From: Casp-actino8 sp044355095
GTDB lineage: Bacteria; Actinomycetota; Acidimicrobiia; Acidimicrobiales; Ilumatobacteraceae
DNA length: 30,407 nucleotides
Direction of reading: 5' to 3'
Assembly: GCA_044355095.1 (NCBI GenBank)
Contig: JBIKYT010000021.1
Location: forward strand, 1-30,407
Made by a program: the position numbers and the translations under genes. Below, in pieces: positions 14,586 through 23,686 of this stretch (its first letter is position 1; each line of letters starts with the position of its first letter). The notes under the pieces are model-generated. The model saw nothing but the letters and a program-made list of their open reading frames with translations, was not told where the DNA came from and ran no database searches.

Positions 14586-16211
14586 ATGGGAATTCTCGTA
14601 CCGGCAGATTTTGATTTACGAACAATAGAAAATAGGGACGAACGCGAAGTGGTGCGGCGTCTTGTTGATGGACTCACAGATGGTTGGTTGATTTTCCCTA
14701 ATGTGACTTTCCATAGTGACCGACCCCATGAAATTGATGTTGTTTTACTTCATGAAGAACAAGGTGTTGTTCACCTAGAAGTAAAAGGTCACCGAGCGTA
14801 CGTACAAGCAGGGGAGTGGTACGGGAGGCAAGGAAAGATGAGGCCACAACCGTTTAGCCAAGCCAAAACAAATGCTTATGCATTACGTAATGAACTGAAA
14901 GATCGCTGGCCGGGAGTCTTTGAGTTTTTTCCGGTCCGTTTCGGGGTGGCGTTTCCAAACACAACAGAACTTCATGGTCATTTGCCGCCTGACATTAAAC
15001 GTTCGCAGCTCTTTCTCGCGCCCGACCTTGAAGACCCTCAATATTCGATTGACATGCTTCTAGCTGAAGCCCGTGTTGGACAGCGTTTCACTACAGAGCA
15101 AATGAACGGAATCATTAAGTACCTCAAACCCGACGCTGATTTCACGTGGGACCCCGAGGCGCGTATTCGCATGCACCATCAACGAATGGAAGCTTTGTGT
15201 GCATCGCAAGTACGAGCACTCGAACGACTTGATGCCAATCGACGAGTGATGGTCACCGGTGGTGCTGGATCGGGAAAGACTCGTTTGGCTTTGGGTTGGG
15301 CGCGACGAGCGTTGATTGCTCGAAACGAACGAGTGCTCGTGACCTGTTTTAACGAACCGCTAGCCGATCAGATCAACGGATATCTCGGTGGTTACGAGAA
15401 TGTGGTTGCGGGAGCATTTTTGACCGTCGCGCGGAGTTTCGACGGAATGCCGCATCTTGAAGAGCCTTCAGAAATGACTGCCGATGAGGCTTCTACTTTT
15501 TGGAATAAAACGGTGATTGGGCACTTGCATTCCAATTGGCCGGCAATCACCCAGAAGTTTGACACCATCATCATTGATGAGGCTCAAGACTTCAGTCCTG
15601 CCTGGATCGCGCAGCTTGAATCACTACTTGATGACGACGGTCCACGTCGTCTCATGATGGTGGCCGACTCAGGTCAAGAAATATTCAGTCGTGGTTTCCG
15701 CATGCCGAAAAGTGAAGACGGCTGGACACTGTGCGAACTAGTGAACAACTGCCGCAACTCACATCAGATCGCAAGGTTGTTACGTTCGTTGCTTGGGGGA
15801 GCGCCGGCGCCCGAAGTTGGTCCCGAGACAATTGGTATTGAGTTCGCTGAAGCGACAACCGAGGATTATGTTGCGAAAGTGAAGGCAATTCTTGATCGTC
15901 AACCCGATAACGGAAGTGGATTGCTCGCACCAGTGGGTACAACAGCAGTTCTTGTTCCTTCAGTCAGACTTCGTGATCAGTTGCGAGCCGAGTTGGGTTT
16001 GGGGTCGTGGGACGAGCGAGACACCAAAACAGTTTGTGAGACCGAGCGTCGCATGAAGGGCACCGAGTTCGACACAGTGATTCTTGTTGATCCCGAACGT
16101 CGTATGGATGACCGCGCTTTGTACATCGGTATCAGTCGAGCAATCAATCAACTATTCGTGGTTGGTTCACACGAACTTGGACTTCGTCTCCGTTTAACGA
16201 AGCCGCGTTAA
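14586..16211 (+). CDS. NERD-domain nuclease fused to SF1 (UvrD/Rep-like) DNA helicase
   Basis: This 541-aa protein begins with a NERD (nuclease-related) domain. EIDVVL (D51) and LEVKG (E65, K67) give a PD-(D/E)xK-like active-site arrangement. A superfamily 1 helicase follows with Walker A GGAGSGKT (225-232), Walker B/motif II DEAQDFSP (331-338), motif III-like VADSGQEIF, and a motif VI-like LYIGISRAINQLFVV near the end. It is shorter than full UvrD, lacking long 1B/2B insertions. Such nuclease-helicases act in DNA repair or in phage and plasmid defence; which applies here is unknown. It is a single gene, probably transcribed from its own leaderless promoter, and converges with the GH84-type gene 13 nt downstream. 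Confidence 0.9.
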   Translation: MGILVPADFDLRTIENRDEREVVRRLVDGLTDGWLIFPNVTFHSDRPHEIDVVLLHEEQGVVHLEVKGHRAYVQAGEWYGRQGKMRPQPFSQAKTNAYALRNELKDRWPGVFEFFPVRFGVAFPNTTELHGHLPPDIKRSQLFLAPDLEDPQYSIDMLLAEARVGQRFTTEQMNGIIKYLKPDADFTWDPEARIRMHHQRMEALCASQVRALERLDANRRVMVTGGAGSGKTRLALGWARRALIARNERVLVTCFNEPLADQINGYLGGYENVVAGAFLTVARSFDGMPHLEEPSEMTADEASTFWNKTVIGHLHSNWPAITQKFDTIIIDEAQDFSPAWIAQLESLLDDDGPRRLMMVADSGQEIFSRGFRMPKSEDGWTLCELVNNCRNSHQIARLLRSLLGGAPAPEVGPETIGIEFAEATTEDYVAKVKAILDRQPDNGSGLLAPVGTTAVLVPSVRLRDQLRAELGLGSWDERDTKTVCETERRMKGTEFDTVILVDPERRMDDRALYIGISRAINQLFVVGSHELGLRLRLTKPR

Positions 16212-16224
16212 CTAGTTATGTCTC

Positions 16225-17424
16225 TTATAAACAGCGCATAACTTCGTCGTCCACTAATGACGTTTGTGAGATCACCGTTCCATTTCGGTAAGCGAACTTG
16301 CCGCTCTCATCATTGGTAACGACTGGGCGAATGCGGGGTCCTCCACCGTACGTGAGAACTGGTAATCGCTTCCAAGTGCGCCACCTGATAGCCAGATGAA
16401 AGCGACCAAGAACTGACATCTCAGAGTCGCCTGAGCCAGCAAGAAGTTGGCGTGCCGACACAACAAGTTCGGCGCCTTGTTTTGCCGCATCAATCCACGG
16501 TTGACAACCAACATCAAGACCTTTTGGTTGCATATCGGCAACTGACTGCCACCACTCATCGCTGGGCCGGGCGCCTGGCCAGTGGGGGTCATCAGGAAAT
16601 GCGGTGGCGGCAGCGATCTCTGCCCAACCGTGTTGAGAAACAACTGTTTGCCATGCGCCGAATGCATCTTCGCTTCGTGCCCAAGCCAGTGCACTAGCAA
16701 CAGTTGGTTTTGATGCTGCGGCAAACTCCATCGGATTCAGCAGCAGTCCCGATAACTCTGAAAGCATTGCTGTTTCACGCGACGCGTAGGGACCGAGATG
16801 CAAAGCCTCGGTCATGATTGCATCGTTGACTGGAGTGTTATCCCATAACAAAGGTTTGCGGTTATTGCACACGGCGGTTCGAAGTTGAGCGTCGCGAGCC
16901 GAAATCGAATCATTGACGACATGTTCGCCAGTCCACATCACCAAAACATCTTTGTGCAATCCGTCAAAGAGTTGTTCTAGGTAGGGCGAACTGGTTGTTC
17001 CGGCGTAATGAGTTGGCACTAACCAAACCTGCGTATTGAGTTGATCAATGAGACCATTCGCAAGATCGCGATGTTTCGTGGCCGCATCAAGAACAGGTAA
17101 GTCGTCAAAGCTCAACACAATTCCGTGGCAACCATTATCAATGGCTGGTCGCAACTTGTTGACGAGTTGCTCAACAGTCGCCTGTGAGCCAGGTGTCAAC
17201 CCAATCAATACTTGAATGGCTTCTTGTTGGCTGGCTAGTTCGGCGAATTGCGCAAGCTCTTCACTAGTGAAGTCATCAGCCCACAAGTCACGATGTCGGG
17301 GCTCTAACTTTGCGGCCCATACGTAGGTGTTGCCACCATGTGCAGCAAGAAAGTTAATGAAATCAAGGCGAGTTTCATGACTCCAGGGCGGACCATAAAA
17401 GCCTTCAATAATTCCTGAAATCAT
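16225..17424 (-). CDS. GH84-type beta-N-acetylglucosaminidase domain protein
   Basis: The protein opens with ISGIIEGFYGPPWSHETR, the characteristic start of the GH84 (O-GlcNAcase/NagJ-like) catalytic barrel. The adjacent aspartates in SFDDLP (D107, D108) match the catalytic Asp pair of this family. The expected role is hydrolysis of terminal N-acetylglucosamine from a glycan or glycoprotein. It lacks a signal peptide, so it would act inside the cell, unlike many secreted bacterial relatives. From the ATG at 17424 (preceded by GTGAGG) it is 399 aa. A TTG at 17475 would overlap leuS by 8 nt but leaves an unnatural N-terminal tail. It lies 43 nt after leuS on the same strand and is probably co-transcribed. 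Confidence 0.83.
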   Translation of the reverse strand: MISGIIEGFYGPPWSHETRLDFINFLAAHGGNTYVWAAKLEPRHRDLWADDFTSEELAQFAELASQQEAIQVLIGLTPGSQATVEQLVNKLRPAIDNGCHGIVLSFDDLPVLDAATKHRDLANGLIDQLNTQVWLVPTHYAGTTSSPYLEQLFDGLHKDVLVMWTGEHVVNDSISARDAQLRTAVCNNRKPLLWDNTPVNDAIMTEALHLGPYASRETAMLSELSGLLLNPMEFAAASKPTVASALAWARSEDAFGAWQTVVSQHGWAEIAAATAFPDDPHWPGARPSDEWWQSVADMQPKGLDVGCQPWIDAAKQGAELVVSARQLLAGSGDSEMSVLGRFHLAIRWRTWKRLPVLTYGGGPRIRPVVTNDESGKFAYRNGTVISQTSLVDDEVMRCL

Positions 17425-17467
17425 TGCTGCCTCACTTTGTGATTGAGAGTGATATTCAACGAGATGT

Positions 17468-20368
17468 CTAGACAACCAAGTTGACCATACGGCCAGGAAT
17501 CACAATGATCTTCTTGGGCACTTCTCCATCTAACGCTGCAATGACTTTTTCATCGGCAAGAGCCAGTGCTTGGATTGTGGCTTGATCGGCTTCGTTAGGA
17601 ACCGTCAGTCGTGTGCGGACTTTTCCGTTGATTTGCACCGGGTATTCAATGGTCTCTTCGACAAGAAGTGATTGATCGGCTACGGGGAAGGGTACGAAGG
17701 TCACGGTGTGATCGTGTCCAAGTCGTTGCCACAACTCTTCGGCGATATGTGGGCACAGTGGCGACAGCATTTGAATCATCGGAATCACTACTTCTCGCGG
17801 TGACCCACCAACTGCTGCCGACTCTTGTGTCAACGCGTTGTTGAGTTGGATCAACTTGGCGATGGCAGTGTTAAATCGAAGCGCATCCATATCGGCACGG
17901 ATTCCTTCAATCATGCGATGCATCAACTTGCGAAGTTCTTCGCTCGGAGGAGTATCGATGACTAGCGAACGTCCGGTGTCCTCATCAACCAAGTTGCGCC
18001 AGACACGCTGCAAGAACCGTTGCATGCCGATGACATCGCGCGTGTTCCAAGGTCGACTGGCCTCGAGCGGTCCAGAACTCATTTCATAGAGGCGGAAGGT
18101 GTCGGCGCCGTACTCGTCGTACATCTCGTCAGGGGTGACAATGTTCTTCAGGCTCTTGCCCATCTTGCCGTACTCGCGTGAAACCTTTTCACCCTCGTAC
18201 CAATATGCGCCATCACGCTCTTCAACATCGCTTGCAGGCACCGGCTGACCGCGAGGGTCGCGGAAGGCGAACGCCTGCACGTAGCCCTGATTGAACAAGC
18301 GATAGAAGGGCTCGGAACTTGACACATGTCCAAGGTCAAACAAGATCTTGTGCCAGAAGCGGGCGTACAAAAGGTGTAGCACTGCGTGCTCAACGCCACC
18401 GACATACAAATCAACGCCACCAGTGTGTCCAGTTTTGCCGTCGCCGCCATCGGCAGGTCCCATCCAGTACTTCTCAACTGCGGGGTCAACGAAGTTTTCG
18501 GTATTGGTGGGATCGAGATAACGAAGTTCATACCAACATGAACCAGCCCACTGGGGCATCACATTGATTTCGCGACGGTACTTCTTTGGTCCATCACCGA
18601 GATCAAGGACAACTTCGCGCCACTCGGTACTTCGTGCAAGTGGGGGAATGGGATCGGTGACGTCATCATTCGGGTCAAGTGCTTGAGGCTTGAAGTCTTC
18701 GAGTTCGGGCAGAAGCACGGGAAGCATTGAGTCGGGTAGCGAAACTGGCTGATCGTCTTCGTCGTACACGATGGGGAATGGTTCGCCCCAGTAACGCTGA
18801 CGACTAAAGAGCCAGTCGCGCAGTTTGAAGTTGATATTTGCGTTACCGCGGCCATGTTCTTCAAGCCAAGCATTCATGGCTGACTTGCCTTCGGCGACCG
18901 ATGTCAAACCATCAAGTTGGAGATCATCGTTTGATGAGTTGATATAAACGCCATCACCAATAAAAGCTTCTGGCCATGTGGAAGTATCAACCTGTGTACC
19001 GTGTTGCACTTCAAGTTCTCGCGAAGTGAACCACTCGACGGGTGGTTGCTGAATAGCGGGAATCGGCAAATTGAATCGACGCGCAAAATCAAAGTCGCGT
19101 TGGTCGCCACAAGGAACAGCCATGATTGCACCAGTGCCGTAACCCATTAACACGTAATCAGCGACCCACACCGGAACCGGCGCACCATTCACGGGATTGG
19201 TGGCGTAAGTGCCAGTGAAGACTCCGGTCTTTTCTTTGGTGTCGTCAGTTCGATCAAATTGATTCTTGGCGGCGGCAGCAACGCGATAGTCCTGAATTGC
19301 TTGACGGTTCTCATCAGTTGTTAATGCATCAACGAGTGGGTGTTCTGGAGAGATCACCATGAATGTCGCACCAAATAGCGTGTCGGGACGCGTGGTGAAT
19401 ACGGTCAAATCACCCGCAGGTGTTGCGAAATGGACCCGGGCGCCTTCGCTGCGGCCAATCCAGTTGCGCTGCATCAACTTGATGGGTTCTGGCCAATCAA
19501 GCCGTTCCAGATCATCAAGTAAACGATCGGCGTACGTGGTGATGCGCATGGTCCACTGGCGCATACTCTTTTTGAAGACTGGATAGTTGCCAATGTCGCT
19601 TCGCCCATCGGCAGTCACTTCTTCGTTGGCCAGAATTGTCCCAAGACCTGGGCACCAGTTGACAGGTGCTTCAGAAAGATAAGCGAGGCGGCGCGCATCA
19701 ATTGCTGAACGTCGCTCTGTTGTGTTGAGGTCGGCCCACGAGCGTCCGTCGGGCGTGGCAATTGAGCCGTTGGCGTAACCCTGTTCAAGTTCGGTAATCG
19801 GTCGAGCGCGTTTTTCAGTTTCGTCGTACCAACTATTGAATACCTGTAAGAAGATCCATTGAGTCCAGCGATAGAAGTTTTCATCAGTTGTGCTCACACT
19901 GCGACGAGCATCATGACCAAGTCCGAGTCGACGTAACTGACGACGCATGTTGGCAACGTTGGCTTCGGTGTTAACGCGAGGATGCACTCCCGTCGCAATG
20001 GCATGTTGTTCTGCGGGCAATCCAAAACTGTCATAACCCAGTGCATGCAAAACGTTGTAACCCGTCATGCGCTTGTATCGCGCGTAGACGTCGGTTGCGA
20101 TGTATCCAAGTGGGTGGCCGACGTGTAAGCCCGCGCCGCTCGGATACGGGAACATGTCGAGAACAAACAACTTGGGGCGGCCAGCAACCTTTTCCGGTTC
20201 GGCTAACGGGCCAGCGGGGTTGGGGGCTTCGTAGGTGCCATCTAATTCCCACTGATCTTGCCAGCGCTGCTCGATGTCTTGGGCGAGAGATGCGTTGTAC
20301 CGCAAGCGGGGGATTTCGCCGCCCGTAGTCGAATCGGACGAAGTGGGATCGGGTGTGCTCGCAGACAT
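17468..20368 (-). CDS. leuS: Leucyl-tRNA synthetase
   Basis: This class I aminoacyl-tRNA synthetase charges tRNA-Leu with leucine. At 966 aa it is in the normal range for bacterial LeuRS. It has PYPSGAGLHVGHPLGY (HIGH motif HVGH at 82-85), the CP1 editing domain with TTRPDTLFG (325-333) and GTGAIMAVPCGDQRD, the WAGSCWYELRY and HAVLHLLYARFW segments, and KMGKS (735-739) in place of KMSKS. The anticodon-binding domain and the short C-terminal domain (MVNLVV end) are present. The N-terminus has about 20 extra Ser/Thr-rich residues before the conserved part, so a later start is conceivable. It is divergent from the acyl ligase gene across a 119-nt gap and is followed by the GH84-type gene. Confidence 0.97.
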   Translation of the reverse strand: MSASTPDPTSSDSTTGGEIPRLRYNASLAQDIEQRWQDQWELDGTYEAPNPAGPLAEPEKVAGRPKLFVLDMFPYPSGAGLHVGHPLGYIATDVYARYKRMTGYNVLHALGYDSFGLPAEQHAIATGVHPRVNTEANVANMRRQLRRLGLGHDARRSVSTTDENFYRWTQWIFLQVFNSWYDETEKRARPITELEQGYANGSIATPDGRSWADLNTTERRSAIDARRLAYLSEAPVNWCPGLGTILANEEVTADGRSDIGNYPVFKKSMRQWTMRITTYADRLLDDLERLDWPEPIKLMQRNWIGRSEGARVHFATPAGDLTVFTTRPDTLFGATFMVISPEHPLVDALTTDENRQAIQDYRVAAAAKNQFDRTDDTKEKTGVFTGTYATNPVNGAPVPVWVADYVLMGYGTGAIMAVPCGDQRDFDFARRFNLPIPAIQQPPVEWFTSRELEVQHGTQVDTSTWPEAFIGDGVYINSSNDDLQLDGLTSVAEGKSAMNAWLEEHGRGNANINFKLRDWLFSRQRYWGEPFPIVYDEDDQPVSLPDSMLPVLLPELEDFKPQALDPNDDVTDPIPPLARSTEWREVVLDLGDGPKKYRREINVMPQWAGSCWYELRYLDPTNTENFVDPAVEKYWMGPADGGDGKTGHTGGVDLYVGGVEHAVLHLLYARFWHKILFDLGHVSSSEPFYRLFNQGYVQAFAFRDPRGQPVPASDVEERDGAYWYEGEKVSREYGKMGKSLKNIVTPDEMYDEYGADTFRLYEMSSGPLEASRPWNTRDVIGMQRFLQRVWRNLVDEDTGRSLVIDTPPSEELRKLMHRMIEGIRADMDALRFNTAIAKLIQLNNALTQESAAVGGSPREVVIPMIQMLSPLCPHIAEELWQRLGHDHTVTFVPFPVADQSLLVEETIEYPVQINGKVRTRLTVPNEADQATIQALALADEKVIAALDGEVPKKIIVIPGRMVNLVV

Positions 20369-20487
20369 AACACCCCAAGGATATGGGCATTAGCCCTGCT
20401 GGGGACTCTTTTGGTGAGGGGCGACGGTGCCGAACTCACAAGAACACCTCGCAGAGGCTCTCGGGCGAGTAATTTTTCCCCGTCGCC

Positions 20488-22263
20488 ATGAATAACTCGC
20501 CTGATCCCCGAAATCCAAGTTCTCGTTTTGACGAGGTGCATGCCCTCAGTGAGGCTCGCCGTCAAGCGGTCACTCGTCAGTTGCCAACCGGCTCAGTCAT
20601 TGAACGACTTGAAAAGTCTGCGGACGCCCCGACGGGTGTGCGTTTTGTTGGTCAAAGCATTGCGCCAGTTGACGGCCCGTCGTTTATCTCGTGGCGTGAA
20701 ATTCACGACGATGCTCGTGCTGTTGGGGCGGCATTCCAAGCCATGGGAATTGTGCCCGGTGATCACGTGGCAATTCTTGGTCCGACGAGTCGCGAATTAA
20801 TGACAATCATTCGCGGATGCTGGCTTGCTGGTGTTGCGAGCATGGTGTTGCCATTGCCGATGCGCATGGCTTCACTTGATGCGTTCATCGAAAGTACGCG
20901 TTCGCGTATTCGACATGGTGAAGCAAAACTTGTTTTGATTGACGATCAGCTGGCCGCGTTCTATCAAACGATTCCTGGTGATCCGCCAACATTGCCGATG
21001 GCGGCAGTCATGCCAGGTCCAGGTAAACCTTCTGGTGAACGTTTGGAACTTCCCGCCAATGACCCGGAGCGTTTAGTGATTTTGCAATACACAAGCGGTT
21101 CAACATCAGAGCCCAAAGGCGTGATGATTCCTGATCGCGTTTTGACGGCCAATGTCGATGCCAGTTGCGACGCGGCCGAACTTGATACCAACGAAGTCAT
21201 GGTGTCGTGGCTTCCGCTCTATCACGACATGGGTCTCGTCGGCTTTTTGTCGATTCCTATGTTGAACGGTGTGCAATTGGTGCAAGCGGCGCCCCAAGAT
21301 TTCATGGCGCATCCTGGCCATTGGATGCAGTGGATCAGCGACTGGAAGGGCACCGCGACTGCTGGTCCGAACTTCTCGTGGGTGCTCGCAACTCGTGCCC
21401 TGAAACGAGCCACTGATCTTGATTTGTCGTCTTTGACATTGGCGTTATCTGGAGCGGAACCGGTTGATCCTCAAGCAGTTGAAGCATTTGTCAAAGCGGC
21501 AGAACCATTTGGTTTGTCAGCGGGAAGTATTTTCCCGGCTTTCGGTATGGCCGAAGTGGCGATTGGTGGAGCGTTTCCGCCGCGTTATCGCGGTTTAAAG
21601 TGCGACACGGTTGATCGCATTGTGATGGAGCGCGAACGTATCGCCCGCCCTGTCAATGCAACCGACGACGACGAAGTGACGGTGCGTCGTTTGCCGATGC
21701 TTGGTAAAGCCGTTCCTGGTTTAGAAATGAAAGTTGTTGATCCGACAACACGAGAAGAACTGCCCGAACGACATGTGGGTGAGTTGTTATTACGCGGCAC
21801 CAGTGTCACGCCTGGTTATTACAAGCGTCCTGATGCAACCCGTGAGATGTTCCATGAAGGCTGGTTATGTACCGGTGACTTGGCGTACTTGCTCGATGGT
21901 GAATTGATTATTTGCGGGCGTATCAAAGACGTGATCATTGTGGGCGGTCGCAATGTATTCCCTGAAGATATCGAGCGAGCTGTGGGTGAAATTGAAGGTG
22001 TCCGTACTGGCAATGTCATTGCCTTTGGTGTTGACGGATACAAGGGTAAAGAAACCGTGATCGTTGTTGCTGAAGTGAAGTCTGATCAGCTCGATCAAGT
22101 TCGCCAAGCGATTCACCATTCGGCACTTGAAGTTTCAGGCTTGCCACCCCGTGACATCATGCTCGTTAAACCAGGAACTTTGCCCAAGACGAGTAGTGGA
22201 AAATTGCAGCGCGCCAAGTGTCGTGAGTCGTACCTATTGGGCGAACTTGAATTGGTTGATTAA
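20488..22263 (+). CDS. Fatty acyl-AMP ligase / long-chain acyl-CoA synthetase (FadD32-like ANL family)
   Basis: This 591-aa adenylate-forming enzyme activates a fatty acid with ATP. Key motifs are YTSGSTSEPKG (P-loop, 201-211), SWLPLYHDMGLVG (typical of fatty acyl-AMP ligases), CTGDLAYL, GRIKDVIIVGGRNVFPEDIE (hinge region, cited in part) and the C-terminal lysine motif KTSSGKLQR. The HDMGLVG context favours the acyl-AMP ligase branch, which passes acyl groups to a carrier protein or polyketide synthase, over the CoA-forming branch. No carrier protein is nearby, so the partner is unknown. It is divergent from leuS and its stop codon overlaps the stop of the small convergent gene. Confidence 0.88.
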   Translation: MNNSPDPRNPSSRFDEVHALSEARRQAVTRQLPTGSVIERLEKSADAPTGVRFVGQSIAPVDGPSFISWREIHDDARAVGAAFQAMGIVPGDHVAILGPTSRELMTIIRGCWLAGVASMVLPLPMRMASLDAFIESTRSRIRHGEAKLVLIDDQLAAFYQTIPGDPPTLPMAAVMPGPGKPSGERLELPANDPERLVILQYTSGSTSEPKGVMIPDRVLTANVDASCDAAELDTNEVMVSWLPLYHDMGLVGFLSIPMLNGVQLVQAAPQDFMAHPGHWMQWISDWKGTATAGPNFSWVLATRALKRATDLDLSSLTLALSGAEPVDPQAVEAFVKAAEPFGLSAGSIFPAFGMAEVAIGGAFPPRYRGLKCDTVDRIVMERERIARPVNATDDDEVTVRRLPMLGKAVPGLEMKVVDPTTREELPERHVGELLLRGTSVTPGYYKRPDATREMFHEGWLCTGDLAYLLDGELIICGRIKDVIIVGGRNVFPEDIERAVGEIEGVRTGNVIAFGVDGYKGKETVIVVAEVKSDQLDQVRQAIHHSALEVSGLPPRDIMLVKPGTLPKTSSGKLQRAKCRESYLLGELELVD

Positions 22264-22544
22264 GGATTCAGATTGCGTAAAGCCACTGCGGTCGTGATGG
22301 CTTGTGGTGAGGTGTCTACGTGACCACAGGTGAGAGCAACGAATTGATCGGGGTCGTCGGCAACTGTGGTCAAATTGCTGAGTGCGGCCAAATCGAGGGT
22401 GTTGGTGCAATGCACATCTGTTGGTTGCGACTCAAGGGCTTGTGAAGTCAGGCAATAAGAAAACATTGTCGCCCCTGCTGCAATCACAGCAATCAAACTA
22501 TTTACCCTGATTCGTGCCCTCGCCATGCAGTTCACACTCTGCAT
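22260..22544 (-). CDS. Small exported protein of unknown function
   Basis: This is a 94-aa reading frame (88 aa if translation starts at the second ATG, 22526). It has a basic start (MARARIRVNS), a hydrophobic segment LIAVIAAGATMFSYCL and a possible cleavage after SQALES, giving a mature peptide of about 55 residues. Two cysteines (VHCTN and LTCGH) could form a disulfide. No known family was recognised. The stop overlaps the acyl ligase stop on the other strand by 3 nt. The start region lies in a 10-bp hairpin (22521-22548). Coding status is likely but not certain. Confidence 0.5.
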   Translation of the reverse strand: MQSVNCMARARIRVNSLIAVIAAGATMFSYCLTSQALESQPTDVHCTNTLDLAALSNLTTVADDPDQFVALTCGHVDTSPQAITTAVALRNLNP

Positions 22545-22548
22545 GGCG
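22521..22548 (-). promoter_or_regulatory. Start-codon hairpin of the small exported protein
   Basis: CGCCATGCAG (22521-22530) and CTGCATGGCG (22539-22548) form a perfect 10-bp stem with an 8-nt loop. Both candidate ATG codons of the small gene lie in the arms. This resembles the arrangement before the SCO6745-family gene. It may limit translation, or serve as a terminator-like structure for the upstream oxidoreductase gene, though there is no T-tract. Confidence 0.45.
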
Positions 22549-22600
22549 GTCTTGAGTTTGGGCTGAAGACCCTTCTTGAGAGCTTCTAGACAAATGCTTG

Positions 22601-23620
22601 TTAGGCCGACTGCAAAGCCGACATCACCTTGCTCCAGCGTTCGGGATCGCTGCTGTAAGGCGCATAGAACGAAATGCGCTGAATGACATCGCCATAGCGG
22701 TGATGAAGTTCAGGAGCGATTTGTTCGGGCAAGCCGACGACCGCAAATGTATTGAGGATTTCGTCAGTGATGAGCGTGCCCATCTTGTCCCATTCGCCTT
22801 GCTTGGACATGACATTTAATTGGTCCTGAACCTCGCCCCAACCGTGCATTTCAAGTACAGGTCGGTACGCCGGTGTAGAACCATAGAAGGCAATTTGTTT
22901 GCGCGTACCAACAGCGGCTCGTTCGAGTTCTTCTTCGTTATTGCCAGTCACCACAAAACTTGGTCCGACGATTTCAAAACCTTCCATGGTCTTGCCTGCT
23001 TTGGCGCGACCACGCTCTAACGCCGGAATGGTGACTTCACGCAGATACTTTTCGGTGGTGAAACCATGACAGATGAATCCGTCGCATACTTCGCCGGCAA
23101 CCTCGGTCATCAATTCGCCAACGCCTGCCAAGAAAATCTTGGGCTTGCCATAAGCCGAGATATCGCTTGCTGGTGGGCTGAACATAGGAGTCATCAACGT
23201 GTGGGTGTAAAACTCACCACGGAATTCAAGTTTGTTGCCGGTCAGCCAGGTATCCCAAATGGCATGAATTGCCAGCACCATTTCGCGCATGCGAGCTGCT
23301 GGCTTGCTCCAGGGCATGCTGAAACGCTTCGTGATATGCGGTTGAATTTGGCTACCTAAACCGAGAATGAAGCGACCTTGTGAGTAGGCCTGTAAGTCCC
23401 ATGCCGTGTTGGCGAGGGTCATTGGGCTGCGGGCAAATGCGACGGCGATCGACGTGCCAATTTCAAGTTTGGTGGTGTGCTCGGCCGCGAGCAACAACGG
23501 CAAGAACGGATCATGGTTGGTTTCGGCGGTCCAAGCACCTGAATAACCTGCAGTTTCTGCTTCTTTGGCGCTTTTGATTGCGTCATGCAAATTGGCGCTG
23601 ATGCCTCCGTCGACCTTCAT
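22601..23620 (-). CDS. LLM-class F420-dependent oxidoreductase (TIGR03617-like)
   Basis: The 339-aa protein is a luciferase-like TIM-barrel oxidoreductase. It contains the start MKVDGG, EAETAGYSGAWTAETNHDPFLPL (cited in part), IAVAFARSPMTLANTAWDLQ and GRFILGLGSQIQPHITKRF. These match the actinobacterial branch I know as TIGR03617, predicted to use F420. The substrate is unknown. The ATG at 23620 follows a strong GGAGGAT (23624-23630, minus strand). It stands 66 nt downstream of the PAC2 gene on the same strand and could belong to the same transcript. It is only distantly similar to the other luciferase-like protein at 5006. Confidence 0.88.
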   Translation of the reverse strand: MKVDGGISANLHDAIKSAKEAETAGYSGAWTAETNHDPFLPLLLAAEHTTKLEIGTSIAVAFARSPMTLANTAWDLQAYSQGRFILGLGSQIQPHITKRFSMPWSKPAARMREMVLAIHAIWDTWLTGNKLEFRGEFYTHTLMTPMFSPPASDISAYGKPKIFLAGVGELMTEVAGEVCDGFICHGFTTEKYLREVTIPALERGRAKAGKTMEGFEIVGPSFVVTGNNEEELERAAVGTRKQIAFYGSTPAYRPVLEMHGWGEVQDQLNVMSKQGEWDKMGTLITDEILNTFAVVGLPEQIAPELHHRYGDVIQRISFYAPYSSDPERWSKVMSALQSA

Positions 23621-23686
23621 GATGATCCTCCAAATTTTGGACGCATCCCAGGCGACACGACCATGTCTCTCAAACTAGTGGAGGCG

